A stretch of 64,000 bases of DNA from assembly GCF_022095675.1 (NCBI RefSeq), contig NZ_JAHYSG010000001.1, positions 124,001 through 188,000 on the forward strand, read 5' to 3'. Positions 37,666 through 46,348 of the stretch are shown in pieces; within the stretch, counting starts at the first letter, position 1; every line of letters begins with the position of its first letter. Under the pieces are notes generated by a model. That model ran no database searches. It was not told the DNA's origin and worked only from the letters and a program-made list of their open reading frames with translations. This stretch comes from Dactylosporangium sp. AC04546 (GTDB taxonomy: Bacteria; Actinomycetota; Actinomycetes; Mycobacteriales; Micromonosporaceae). Made by a program: the position numbers and the translations under genes.

Positions 37666-38250
37666 GTGACGACGAGGGCCGAACAGCGTGAGGAGACCCG
37701 GCGCGCGCTGCTCGCCGAGGGCTGGCAGCGGTTCGCCCGCGACGGCTACCACGCGGTGGTGCTGGAGGAGTTGGCCCGGGGGATCGGCGCCACCAAGGGG
37801 GCGGCCTACCACCACTTCGGCAGCAAGGCCGGCCTGTTCCGGGCCGTAGTGGCCGAGGCGCAGGAGCGGATCGGTGCCGGCGTCGCGGCGGCGGCCGAGG
37901 AGTACGACGACCCCTGGGACCAGCTGCTCGCCGGCTGCCGAGCCTTCCTGGCGGCCGGGTCCGATGCCGAGTTCCAGCGGATCGTGCTCCTCGACGCGCC
38001 GACCGTGTTGGGGTGGAACGAATGGCGCGCCATGGACGAGGCATCGTCGGCCCGGCACCTCGGCGAGGCGCTGTCGGCCGTCATGGCGGCCGGGGTGATA
38101 GCGCCACAGCCGGTCGAGCCGCTGGCCCGCCTGCTCAGCGGGGCCATGAACGAGGCGGCGCTGTGGATCGCCGGCACGCCCGACCCGGCGGCCTCCGTCG
38201 ACGCCGCGATGGATGCCCTCACCAGCCTGCTCGACGGGCTCCGCTCATAA
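37666..38250 (+). CDS. TetR-family transcriptional regulator
   Basis: A 194-residue repressor. The N-terminal helix-turn-helix is at about 14-55 ([43 protein letters not shown]). The C-terminal ligand domain is alpha-helical and contains [17 protein letters not shown] start only 12 bases after the second operator, so binding should block its own transcription. With the divergent VOC gene it forms a two-gene drug- or metabolite-response unit. Confidence 0.9.
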   Translation: MTTRAEQREETRRALLAEGWQRFARDGYHAVVLEELARGIGATKGAAYHHFGSKAGLFRAVVAEAQERIGAGVAAAAEEYDDPWDQLLAGCRAFLAAGSDAEFQRIVLLDAPTVLGWNEWRAMDEASSARHLGEALSAVMAAGVIAPQPVEPLARLLSGAMNEAALWIAGTPDPAASVDAAMDALTSLLDGLRS

Positions 38251-38411
38251 ACCCCGAGCAGCGCGGGCCTTCCCGGGATCCGGACCGCGGATGCCCGATG
38301 GGCGGCATTTGGACGGTGATGGGCAGCGATCCGAAACGGCTTCGTCCCAGCTCGTAACCGGGCCGCCTCCCGGGAAGTGATCTTCTGGAACACGTCGTCC
38401 CTAGCTTTCTC

Positions 38412-38434
38412 TCGCGCCGAAGATCACGGCGCGA
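38412..38434 (+). promoter_or_regulatory. Leader hairpin before secreted hydrolase gene
   Basis: An 8-bp stem TCGCGCCG/CGGCGCGA with a seven-base loop ends exactly where the AAAGGAAG ribosome site begins. It may affect translation or mRNA stability. The rest of 38251-38411 shows no gene. Confidence 0.4.
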
Positions 38435-38450
38435 AAGGAAGAAGTTCCAC

Positions 38451-40889
38451 ATGTTCCGATTGCTACCTCTCCGCCACCGGCGCCGATCGGCGGTGACACT
38501 GCCGGTCGCGATCCTCGCGGGCTGCCTGGCGGCGTCCACCCTCGTCGCCGTTCCCGCCGCAGCCGATCCGATCGACGAGTCCGCGAACTCCAACGGCTTC
38601 GCCGTCGATACCCTTCCCGACGGCGGTGCCCGGGTGACGCTGCGGCTCAACGAGCCGCTGCCCGTCCGCGACGCCGTCCCGGAACTCGCCGTCGACGGCC
38701 GGATCATCGGCCCGGCCAGCGAGTCCCCGGACGGGCTCACCCTCACCGTCGAGACGACCGACACCACCGTCACCACAGCGAAGAGCGTCGAGGTCGCCTG
38801 GAACGGCGTGGTGCCCGGCACCCAGGCGGCGGCGAAGTCCGCCACCCCGCCCGCGACCGTGAAGAACCACGGGAAGAAGCCGGTCTACACCGATCCCGCG
38901 CAGCCCGGGCCCTACACGGTCGAGCGCCTCGACTACGACCTCGGGGACACCGCGACGACGCTGTCCGGCCTCAGCGACCTGCCCGTCGAGTTGCGGGCGG
39001 CGGTCTACGCGCCGGCCGGGGCGAAGGGCAAGCGGCCGGTCGTGATATTCCAGCACGGGCGGCACTCGGCCTGCTACAACCCGAGCACCCGGCAGACCAA
39101 CAACACCAACTGGCCGTGCGCGGCCGGGTTCATCCCCATCGACAGCTATCTGGGGTACACCGAGACCGCCGAGGCGCTCGCCACACACGGCTACATCGTC
39201 GTGTCGATCAGCGCCAACGGCATCAACGCCAAAGACGCCAGCTTCACCGACGACAACGGGGCCATGGCCCGCGGGCAGCTCGTGATGGCGCACCTGGACC
39301 TGCTGGCGTCGTGGACCAACTCCAACGGGCCGAAGCGCCACCCGTTGTCGGGGCGGCTGGACCTGGACAACGTCGGGCTGATGGGGCACTCCCGCGGCGG
39401 CGAGGGCGTCGTCGAGGCCGCGCTGCTCAACGCCGAGCGGAAACACCCGTACGGCATCCAGGCCGTGCTGCCGCTCGCGCCGGTCGACTTCGGCCGGGCG
39501 ACGCTGCCGGGCGTGCCGATGGCGGTGATCCTGCCCTACTGCGACGGCGACGTCTCCAACCAGCAGGGTCAGCACTTCTACGACGACACCCGCTACTCGT
39601 ACCGCGACGACGTCCTGCGCTCGTCGCTGATGGTCATGGGCGCCGACCACAACTTCTTCAACACCGAGTGGACGCCCGGCGTGTCGGTCGCGCCGTCCAG
39701 CGACGACTGGTCGCCGGCCAACGACGAGGTGTGCGGCAGCGCCAGCCCGAGCCGGCTGACCGCGGCCGAGCAGCGGGCCGTCGGCACCGCCTACATGGCC
39801 GGGTTCTTCCGGCTCGTGCAGGGCAAGGAGCAGGCGTTCCTGCCGCTGTTCGACGGCACCAACGGGACCGTCGCGTCGACCGGACGCGCCGTCGTCTACG
39901 CGGAGGCCCAGCAGCCCCGCTCGTCCCGGACGGACGTGGCGCCGCTGGAGCGTCCGGCCCCGAACGTCACGATGTCCGGCTTCGACCTCGGGGCGTACTG
40001 CTACAGCGTGGCCGCGCGGGTGCTCCCCGGCGACACCCCGTGCTCGTCGACCACGGCGACGTCGAAGGTCCCGCACTGGACGCCGGCGACGTTCGCGCCG
40101 GCGGTACCGCTCAGCCCGGTCCTGCGGCTGCAGTGGGGCGCCGCGTCGGTCTCGCCGGCGTTGCAGATCGCGCTGGCACCGGGGCAGTTCGACGTCAACC
40201 GGTACGACGCGCTGACCTTCCGGGCGGCGCGGGACGAGTCCGCGACCGGCGACGTCGACCTCGACGTCACGCTCGTCGACGGCAAGGGCCGTTCCGCGAC
40301 CGTGCGGGTCGGCGACGTCAGCCCGGCCCTGACCCCGTTCCCGTCCTCGACGAACACGGCGAACGGGATCAGCCGGCTGGGCAAGACCTGGCTGCGCACG
40401 GTCCGGGTGCCGCTCGACGCGCTGCCGAACGTCGACCTGGGCAACGTCCGGTCCATCTCGGTACGGCCGGCGACCCCGGCCGGCGGGGTGTACCTGTCGG
40501 ACTTCGCCTTCGACACGCCGGCGGTCGGCGGCGGTGTGGCGACGCGGGCGGAACTGGCCAGCATCGCCGACGTCACCGTCGCCGAGGGCAACGGACCGGG
40601 CACCGCGACGATGCAGCTCACGCTGAGCAAGGCGCTGAAGGACCCGGCCACGGTCCAGGTGCAGACGGCGGCGAGCGGATCCGCGACCGCCGGGCAGGTG
40701 CCGGCGCTGTCGTTCCCCGTCACCATCCCGAAGGGGGCGAGCAGCGTGACGATCGCGATACCGCTCACCGGCAACACCACCGTCAACACGGCGTCCCTGC
40801 GGTACAAGATCACGATTTCGGCACCCGTCGGCGTCGCGATCGGGGACGGCTTCGCCTGGCTGACCGTGCTCGACGACGACACCGCCTGA
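38451..40889 (+). CDS. Secreted alpha/beta hydrolase with C-terminal Calx-beta-like domain
   Basis: An 812-residue protein. The signal peptide (to about residue 38) precedes a beta domain and then a lipase/dienelactone-type hydrolase core. The nucleophile elbow is MGHSRGGEGVVEA, the likely acid is LPYCDGDVSNQQG and the His is MGADHNFFN. A jelly-roll-like region (about 500-690) and a Calx-beta-like module (about 700-812: TVAEGNGPGTATMQLTLSK) complete it. Esterase or lipase activity outside the cell is likely. The start has AGGAAGAAG upstream. A strong terminator follows at 40911-40944, so it is a single-gene unit. Confidence 0.8.
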   Translation: MFRLLPLRHRRRSAVTLPVAILAGCLAASTLVAVPAAADPIDESANSNGFAVDTLPDGGARVTLRLNEPLPVRDAVPELAVDGRIIGPASESPDGLTLTVETTDTTVTTAKSVEVAWNGVVPGTQAAAKSATPPATVKNHGKKPVYTDPAQPGPYTVERLDYDLGDTATTLSGLSDLPVELRAAVYAPAGAKGKRPVVIFQHGRHSACYNPSTRQTNNTNWPCAAGFIPIDSYLGYTETAEALATHGYIVVSISANGINAKDASFTDDNGAMARGQLVMAHLDLLASWTNSNGPKRHPLSGRLDLDNVGLMGHSRGGEGVVEAALLNAERKHPYGIQAVLPLAPVDFGRATLPGVPMAVILPYCDGDVSNQQGQHFYDDTRYSYRDDVLRSSLMVMGADHNFFNTEWTPGVSVAPSSDDWSPANDEVCGSASPSRLTAAEQRAVGTAYMAGFFRLVQGKEQAFLPLFDGTNGTVASTGRAVVYAEAQQPRSSRTDVAPLERPAPNVTMSGFDLGAYCYSVAARVLPGDTPCSSTTATSKVPHWTPATFAPAVPLSPVLRLQWGAASVSPALQIALAPGQFDVNRYDALTFRAARDESATGDVDLDVTLVDGKGRSATVRVGDVSPALTPFPSSTNTANGISRLGKTWLRTVRVPLDALPNVDLGNVRSISVRPATPAGGVYLSDFAFDTPAVGGGVATRAELASIADVTVAEGNGPGTATMQLTLSKALKDPATVQVQTAASGSATAGQVPALSFPVTIPKGASSVTIAIPLTGNTTVNTASLRYKITISAPVGVAIGDGFAWLTVLDDDTA

Positions 40890-40910
40890 CCTACCACCCG
40901 GCAACGAACG

Positions 40911-40944
40911 GCGTCCGGGCCGAGGTTCACTTCGGCCCGGACGC
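40911..40944. terminator. Terminator hairpin
   Basis: A perfect 13-bp stem GCGTCCGGGCCGA with complement and an eight-base loop between the convergent hydrolase and GNAT genes. Confidence 0.8.
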
Positions 40945-40985
40945 TGCCGGCTCGCCGAGGATGACCGCGTCGCGGCGGTCCTGGT

Positions 40986-41924
40986 TCAGAGGTAGTCACC
41001 CGGCCAGTGGAACGCCCCGGGTGCGGCCGTCATCGCGGCCAGGTGGTCCGGGGAGGCGTGTACCGGCCGGAGCATCCCGGTGTCGTCGATCTCGGTCACC
41101 GGGTCGTGGAGCAGCCAGGGCAGCGCCGCGTCGATCGCCGGGTCGGCGGGGAGCCGGGCCGCGACGCGCCGTGCGCCGGCTGCGCGGGCGCGGTCCGCGA
41201 CGGCGGTGAACAGCGCACGCAACGCTTCCTGCCGGCCGGGCAGCACCGCGGCCTCGGCCACGCGGACCTCGTCGCCGGTGTGCCGCAGGACCAGGTATCC
41301 GTCCACGTGGCCGTGCCGGCGGGCGAGGAGCAGCTCGGCGGGCGGGGCATACCAGACCGGCACCCGGCGGGCCCAGTCGTCGGCGTCACGGACCGTGCTG
41401 AGTGGACGGTGGGCGTTGAACGCATGGTGGATCGGCGCGAGCCCGGACCAGTCCGCCGGCGAACCCGCGTCGACGGTCCAGCCCGCCGGCGGTGCCGTCC
41501 TCGGAGCGGGCCGGCCGCTGCGGTAGCGCAGGGTGAAGGTGTGGAAGCCGCTGCCGCGGTACACGCCGGGTGTACCGGTGAACAGCAGCGACCAGGCGCA
41601 GCCGTCCGCGGTCATCGCCGCGAGAGCCAGGTCGAGCAGCCGCCGGACGTGCCCCCGGCCGCGGGCCCTGGGCAGGGTGGCGACGTTGGCGAGGCCGCCG
41701 ACGAGGTCGGCGGCGCCGGTGGCGTCGCGCAGCCGGCGCGGGAGGTAGTAGACGGCGGCGACGACCGTCGCGGCCTCCACGGCGACGAAGGTGCGTGGGA
41801 GGCGGCCCGGATCGCCCGCCCACAGGTCGATGACGTGGGGGGCCTCGAACGACTCGGCCCAGACGGCGTACAGCGACGGCACGTCGGCGCCTGTGGCCGG
41901 ACGGTAGGTGACCTCGGCGCTCAT
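40986..41924 (-). CDS. GNAT-family acetyltransferase
   Basis: A 312-residue protein. The N-terminal GNAT part has VAVEAATVVAAVYYLPRRL, then VGGLANVATLPRARGRGHVR, where the RGRGHVR turn is the acetyl-CoA pyrophosphate loop. A second, GNAT-like half follows (about 160-300), as in Eis-like or two-lobed members. The ATG at 41924 follows the dehydrogenase stop by five bases. It is the last gene of the left catabolic operon; acetylation of an amino intermediate is possible but unsupported. Confidence 0.8.
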   Translation of the reverse strand: MSAEVTYRPATGADVPSLYAVWAESFEAPHVIDLWAGDPGRLPRTFVAVEAATVVAAVYYLPRRLRDATGAADLVGGLANVATLPRARGRGHVRRLLDLALAAMTADGCAWSLLFTGTPGVYRGSGFHTFTLRYRSGRPAPRTAPPAGWTVDAGSPADWSGLAPIHHAFNAHRPLSTVRDADDWARRVPVWYAPPAELLLARRHGHVDGYLVLRHTGDEVRVAEAAVLPGRQEALRALFTAVADRARAAGARRVAARLPADPAIDAALPWLLHDPVTEIDDTGMLRPVHASPDHLAAMTAAPGAFHWPGDYL

Positions 41925-41929
41925 GAAGA

Positions 41930-42937
41930 TCAGCCCATGCGGGCGAGCAGTTGCCGGGTCACCGCGTGGGCGAGCGGCTGCCCGGCGGCGTACCGGGCGA
42001 TCTCGTCCACGACGATCCCGCCCTGCCGGCGGCGCCCCTGCACCGTGCCGGCGGCCTGGTGCGGGGTGAGCAGGACGTTGGGCAGCGCGCGCAGGGGGTG
42101 CCCGACCGGTAGCGGCTCGTCGTCGAAGACGTCCAGGGCCGCGTCGATGCGGCCGGTCGACAGCTCCGCGACCAGCGCCGCCTCGTCGATGAGCCAGGAC
42201 CGGGCGGTGTTCACCAGCCCGGCGCCGTCGGGGAGCAGCGCCAGTTCCCGCGCGCCGAGCAGGTGCCGGGTCTCCGGCAGGACCGGCGCGTGCAGGGCGA
42301 CGATCCGGCTGCCGGCGAGCAGCTCGTCGAGTCCGGCCAGCCGGGCGCCCAGGCCGGCGGCGTCGGCCGGAGTCAGGGTGGGGTCGGCGACGGAGACGTC
42401 GGCGCCCAGGGCGCGCAGCAGTTCCAGGTAGGCGCGGCCCGTGCGGGAAGCGCCGACGACGCCCACCGGGCATCCAAGGATCTCCTGCCGGGGTGGCGCC
42501 TGCTCGGCCGCGCTCCACTCGGCGCCGGCGTGCAGCGCGTGGTCGAAGCGCGGCAGCCGGTGCAGCAGGGCCAGCGTGAAGGCGAGTGCGACCTCGGCCA
42601 CCGACCGGGCCATGCCCTGCCCGGCCTGGGTGACCGCGATGCCCCGCTCGAACAGCTCGTCGGTGACGAACGGTTTGACCGACGCGCCGGTGTGCGCGAC
42701 GAGCCGCAGCCGCGGGGCACGGTCCAGCAGCCGGGCGTCGAGCCGCGGGAATCCCCACGCGGTGACGAGAACCTCGGCCTGGCCGAGCGCCGCATCGGCG
42801 TGGTCGTCGACCAGCGTGCAGTCGGCGATCGCGGCCAGCCGTGCGCCGATCTCGTCCGGGAAGAACTGCTCGCGCAGCGCGGGCGGTACCGACACCACGG
42901 TCACCGGACGGCGACGGGCGTCACCGGAGCCAGTCAT
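41930..42937 (-). CDS. D-isomer-specific 2-hydroxyacid dehydrogenase
   Basis: A 335-residue NAD-dependent dehydrogenase. The dinucleotide loop is GCPVGVVGASRTGRAYLELL. Catalytic residues are Arg in LVNTARSWLID, Glu in DVFDDEPLPVG and His in LLTPHQAAGT. It interconverts a 2-hydroxy acid and 2-keto acid, which could process the product of the DHDPS-family aldolase upstream. Start overlaps the preceding gene by 17 bases. Substrate not known. Confidence 0.88.
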   Translation of the reverse strand: MTGSGDARRRPVTVVSVPPALREQFFPDEIGARLAAIADCTLVDDHADAALGQAEVLVTAWGFPRLDARLLDRAPRLRLVAHTGASVKPFVTDELFERGIAVTQAGQGMARSVAEVALAFTLALLHRLPRFDHALHAGAEWSAAEQAPPRQEILGCPVGVVGASRTGRAYLELLRALGADVSVADPTLTPADAAGLGARLAGLDELLAGSRIVALHAPVLPETRHLLGARELALLPDGAGLVNTARSWLIDEAALVAELSTGRIDAALDVFDDEPLPVGHPLRALPNVLLTPHQAAGTVQGRRRQGGIVVDEIARYAAGQPLAHAVTRQLLARMG

Positions 42938-43928
42938 CGCGGTGCTCCTGAACGAAGTCGTCGTCGGTCAGCCACGGGTATGCGGCACTGACCCGGGTCA
43001 GCTCGTCGGCCTGGCCGGGGGAGAGCCCCTCGGCCGGGTCGAGGCACCACACCCCGTCGAGCAGGCCCTGCCGGCGCAGCACCTCGTGGACGCCGGCGAT
43101 GCAGCCCTTGAAGTCGTTGGCGGCGTCGAAGACCGCGGCGTTCGCGTCGGTGACCGCGGCCGCGCGGGCGGTCAGCTCCGCGAGCGCGGCCGCGTCGCCG
43201 GCCCGGGCGTCCCGGACCCGGTCGAACATGGCCACCGCCGCGCGGGTCCAGACCGCCCACTGGCCGAGCAACCCGCCGGCGAAGCGGCGACCGGCGAACC
43301 GGCCGAGCAGGTCGCCGAGGATGTGGTCGTCGTTGCCGGTGTAGAGGGCGACCTCGGCGCCCCGGTCGGCGGACACGATGCCGCGGACCGCTTCCAGGGT
43401 GCGGTACCGGTCGAACGGCGCGAGCTTGACCGCCACGACCGATGGCAGGTCGGCGAACGCCCGCCAGAACGCCGTCGACAGCCGCGGGCCGCCGATGGCC
43501 GGCTGGAGGTAGAAGCCGATCACCGGCAGTACCGTGCCGACGGCCCGGGCCCGGTCCAGCAGGGCGGACTCGTCCGCGCCCGGCACGACGGGGGAGAGCA
43601 GGACGGCGTCGTAGCCGAGTCCGGCGGCGAGCTCGGCCTCGGTGACCGCCTGGGCGGTGCCGCCGCACGCGCCGGCGATCTTGACCACCGGCCGGCCGGC
43701 CTCGGTGTCGAGCACCTCGGCGGCGAGGGCGAGCACCGGCTCGAACAGCCCGGCCTGGCGGATCTCGAACTGGGTGGTGTGGACGCCGACGGCGACGCCG
43801 CCCGCGCCCGCGGCCAGGTAGTAGCGGGTGAGCGCGCGCTGCCGCCGCTCGTCGAGGCCGCGGGCCGCGGTGAGCGCCAGCGGGTGCGCCGGGATGACGG
43901 TGCCCGACCGGAGCAGATTGAGGCCCAC
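42921..43928 (-). CDS. DHDPS/N-acetylneuraminate-lyase family aldolase
   Basis: A 335-residue TIM-barrel class I aldolase. The Schiff-base lysine is in VVAVKLAPFDR, and the supporting Tyr in GFYLQPAIGG takes the place of the usual YNxP. The family includes 2-keto-3-deoxy-gluconate/galactonate aldolases and related dehydratases. Here it follows an enolase-type dehydratase encoded across the IclR gene, so a 2-keto-3-deoxy acid is the likely substrate. The N-terminus lacks the usual GG(T/S) pair pattern of true DapA, arguing against lysine biosynthesis. Confidence 0.85.
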   Translation of the reverse strand: MGLNLLRSGTVIPAHPLALTAARGLDERRQRALTRYYLAAGAGGVAVGVHTTQFEIRQAGLFEPVLALAAEVLDTEAGRPVVKIAGACGGTAQAVTEAELAAGLGYDAVLLSPVVPGADESALLDRARAVGTVLPVIGFYLQPAIGGPRLSTAFWRAFADLPSVVAVKLAPFDRYRTLEAVRGIVSADRGAEVALYTGNDDHILGDLLGRFAGRRFAGGLLGQWAVWTRAAVAMFDRVRDARAGDAAALAELTARAAAVTDANAAVFDAANDFKGCIAGVHEVLRRQGLLDGVWCLDPAEGLSPGQADELTRVSAAYPWLTDDDFVQEHRDDWLR

Positions 43929-43930
43929 GG

Positions 43931-44962
43931 TCAGAACCTCCCGTCGCGGACGGCGAACTTGGTCGGCTTGCCCGAGGTGGGCAGACCGGCGGCGAGCCAG
44001 TCCGCCTGCCAGTCGACGAGGGTGCCGAGCGGCACGTCCGGGTAGCCGAACAGCGCGTGGCAGCGGGTGGCGTCGTTGAGCAGCGCGGCGGGGGCCTCGG
44101 CGCCGGTGATGGTCACCGGCCGGCCGAGCCGTTCGCCGAACCTGGCGGCGAGGCGGCGCACCGGGGCGGTCTCCGGGCCGGTCAGGTTGAGGGTGAACAC
44201 GCCGGTGCTGGCGTGGCGCAGGGAGCGCAGGGCGACCTCGTTGGCGTAGCCCTGCCAGACCACGTTGACGTGACCGGTGGTGACGTCGATCGGGGTGCCG
44301 GCGAGGACGGCCTGGCCGATGTCGGCGAGCACCCCGTAGCGCAGGTCGACGGCGTAGTTGAGCCGCAGCACCGTCACCGGGGTGCCCCTCGTGGCGGCGG
44401 CGTGGGCGAACACCTGCTCCCGGCCGAGGCAGCTCATCGCGTAGTCGCCGACCGGGCCGGTCGGGTCGTCCTCGACGCAGCCGCCGGAGGCGACCGGCAC
44501 GAGCGGGTAGACGTTGCCGGTGGAGAACGCCGCGATCCGGGCGCCGGCGTAGCGGCGGGCGACGGCGGCGGGCAGCACCGCGTTGACGACCCAGGCCAGG
44601 TAGGGGGCGGCCGAGGTGCCGAACTTCGCGCCGACCATGAACACCACGTCACTGGCGTCGGGCAGCTCCCGCAGGTCGCGGTCGCCGAGCAGGTCGAACG
44701 GCACCGGCTCGACGCCATCGGCGGCCAGCGCCGCGGCCGCCTTCTCGTCGGACCAGCGCGACACGGCGTACACCCGGTCGCCGGTGCGCCCGGCGGCGTC
44801 GAGGCCGCGGCGGGCCAGCCGGCACAGCGACGGTCCCATCTTCCCGCCGGCGCCGAGGACGACGAGGTCGCCGGCGCCCTTGGCGAGGTCGGCGACGAGC
44901 GCCGGCGACGGCTGGGCGAGCCGGTCCTCCAGTTCGGATTCGCTGCTGAACACGGGTCCCAT
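43931..44962 (-). CDS. NAD-dependent epimerase/dehydratase family protein
   Basis: A 343-residue extended-SDR protein. The nucleotide loop is VVLGAGGKMGPSLCRL. The expected YxxxK is YAMSCLGRE, with Cys in place of the catalytic Lys, so the chemistry may be altered or it may only bind NAD. AGGA lies six bases before the ATG. It is the first gene downstream of the TnpB insertion and was presumably co-transcribed with the ABC transporter genes before the element arrived. Confidence 0.82.
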   Translation of the reverse strand: MGPVFSSESELEDRLAQPSPALVADLAKGAGDLVVLGAGGKMGPSLCRLARRGLDAAGRTGDRVYAVSRWSDEKAAAALAADGVEPVPFDLLGDRDLRELPDASDVVFMVGAKFGTSAAPYLAWVVNAVLPAAVARRYAGARIAAFSTGNVYPLVPVASGGCVEDDPTGPVGDYAMSCLGREQVFAHAAATRGTPVTVLRLNYAVDLRYGVLADIGQAVLAGTPIDVTTGHVNVVWQGYANEVALRSLRHASTGVFTLNLTGPETAPVRRLAARFGERLGRPVTITGAEAPAALLNDATRCHALFGYPDVPLGTLVDWQADWLAAGLPTSGKPTKFAVRDGRF

Positions 44963-44981
44963 CGGATTCCTTCTGTGGAAA

Positions 44982-45001
44982 CCCCCGCCTTCAGGCGGGG
45001 G
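44982..45001 (+). repeat. Left-end hairpin of the TnpB element
   Basis: A 9-bp stem with a two-base loop (an eight-base stem with a TTCA loop is equivalent), 18 bases upstream of the epimerase-like start. It could act as the left-end recognition structure. It also stands in the 5' leader of the operon's second half. Confidence 0.7.
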
Positions 45002-45115
45002 AGGAAACGGAATTCTGCGGAGCAGGACAGGAAAAGCTGATTCGCCACCAAGGCGGATCGGCGTCTACCCGGGTGTCACCGCGAGGCTCACAAATACCTG
45101 GCTAACGTGTGAGGC

Positions 45116-46348
45116 ATGTCCAGGACTGTGAAGCGGGCGTTCAAATACCGCTTCTACCCGACCGGCGCGCAGGCCGCTGAGCTGGCGCGGACGTTCGGGT
45201 GTGTCCGGAAGGTCTACAACCTGGCGTTGTCCGCCCGCACCGAGGCGTGGACGCTGCGGCAGGAGCGGGTCAACTACAACGCCACCTCGGCGATGCTGAC
45301 CGCGTGGAAGAAGACCGAGGAACTCGCGTTCCTCAACGACGTCTCGTCCGTGCCGCTGCAACAGGCCCTGCGACACCTGCAAGCCGGGTTCGCGAACTTC
45401 TTCGCTGGACGCGCCCGCTACCCCAGCTTCAAGAGCAAGAAGAAGTCCCGGAAATCGGCGGAGTACACCACCAGCGCGTTCCGATTCCGCGACGACAAGC
45501 TCACCCTGGCGAAGATGGCCGAGCCGCTGGACATCGTGTGGTCCCGGCCGCTGCCCGAGGGGGTGTCCCCGTCGACGGTGACCGTGTCGCAGGACGCGGC
45601 CGGGCACTGGTTCGTGTCCCTGCTCTGCGACGATGTGATCCCCGACGCTGCGGCGGTGAACGCTGCTGTCGGGATCGACGCCGGCCTGGACAGCCTGCTC
45701 ACCCTCTCCACCGGGGAGAAGGTTGTGAATCCGCGGTACGAGCGTGCCGACCGGGCGCGGCTGGCCCGCGCGCAGCGGAACCTGGCCCGCAAGGAGCAGG
45801 GCTCGAACAACCGGGCGAAGGCCCGGGTCAAAGTCGCCTGCGCCTACGCTCGGATCACCGACCGGCGCCGCGATCATCTGCACAAGGTGAGCACTCGACT
45901 CGTTCGTGACAACCAAACGATCGTGATCGAGGACCTGACCGTCCGCAACATGGTCCGCAACCACACGCTGGCCCGAGCCATCTCGGACGCGGCATGGCGG
46001 CAGTTCCGCACCATGCTGGAGTACAAGGCCACCTGGTACGGCCGCGAGGTGATCGCGGTCGACCGCTGGTACCCGTCCTCCAAGCTGTGCTCGGCCTGCG
46101 GCGCACTGAACGAGAAGATGCCGCTCAACGTGCGGTCGTGGACGTGCCGGTGCGGCGCCACCCACGACCGTGACGTGAACGCAGCACGCAACATTCTGGC
46201 CGCCGGGCTGGCGGTGTCTGCCTGTGGAGCTGGTGTAAGACCTCAACGGGAGTCCTCCCGGACGGGGCGGCCGGCGGTGAAGCAGGAACCCCCTGGGGCG
46301 ACCCAGGGAATCCCCTCCCTTAGGGAGGGGAAGGATGTCAACCTTTGA
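45116..46348 (+). CDS. tnpB: RNA-guided endonuclease TnpB (transposase OrfB)
   Basis: A 410-residue TnpB. The N-terminal helix-rich part begins KRAFKYRFYPTGAQAAELAR. RuvC residues are Asp in GIDAGLDSL, Glu in VIEDLTVRNM and Asp in THDRDVNAARNI. The zinc finger is CSACG…CRCG. All catalytic residues are present, so it should be an active RNA-guided nuclease. The last codons run through the right-end hairpins and past the element into the complement of the permease end; its stop at 46346-46348 uses flanking DNA. The 3' part probably doubles as omegaRNA scaffold. Confidence 0.9.
   Translation: MSRTVKRAFKYRFYPTGAQAAELARTFGCVRKVYNLALSARTEAWTLRQERVNYNATSAMLTAWKKTEELAFLNDVSSVPLQQALRHLQAGFANFFAGRARYPSFKSKKKSRKSAEYTTSAFRFRDDKLTLAKMAEPLDIVWSRPLPEGVSPSTVTVSQDAAGHWFVSLLCDDVIPDAAAVNAAVGIDAGLDSLLTLSTGEKVVNPRYERADRARLARAQRNLARKEQGSNNRAKARVKVACAYARITDRRRDHLHKVSTRLVRDNQTIVIEDLTVRNMVRNHTLARAISDAAWRQFRTMLEYKATWYGREVIAVDRWYPSSKLCSACGALNEKMPLNVRSWTCRCGATHDRDVNAARNILAAGLAVSACGAGVRPQRESSRTGRPAVKQEPPGATQGIPSLREGKDVNL
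46280..46337 (+). ncRNA. Predicted omegaRNA scaffold at element right end
   Basis: The two adjacent GC-rich hairpins at 46291-46308 and 46312-46330 lie at the 3' end of tnpB, where omegaRNA (reRNA) scaffolds sit. The guide would then be read from about 46338 onward, that is, from the antisense of the permease 3' end. This placement is inference from known TnpB loci. Confidence 0.45.

Larger units (their letters stand above)
44980..46340 (+). mobile_element. IS200/IS605-group element with TnpB only (IS1341-like)
   Basis: The element is a tnpB gene flanked by terminal hairpins, with no tnpA. The left hairpin CCCCCGCCT/AGGCGGGGG is at 44982-45001. Two consecutive hairpins are on the right: CCCTGGG/CCCAGGG (46291-46308) and CCCCTCCC/GGGAGGGG (46312-46330). 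It lies between the permease and the epimerase-like gene of one operon. Exact ends cannot be fixed by eye; the outer limits given are approximate. Confidence 0.8.
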
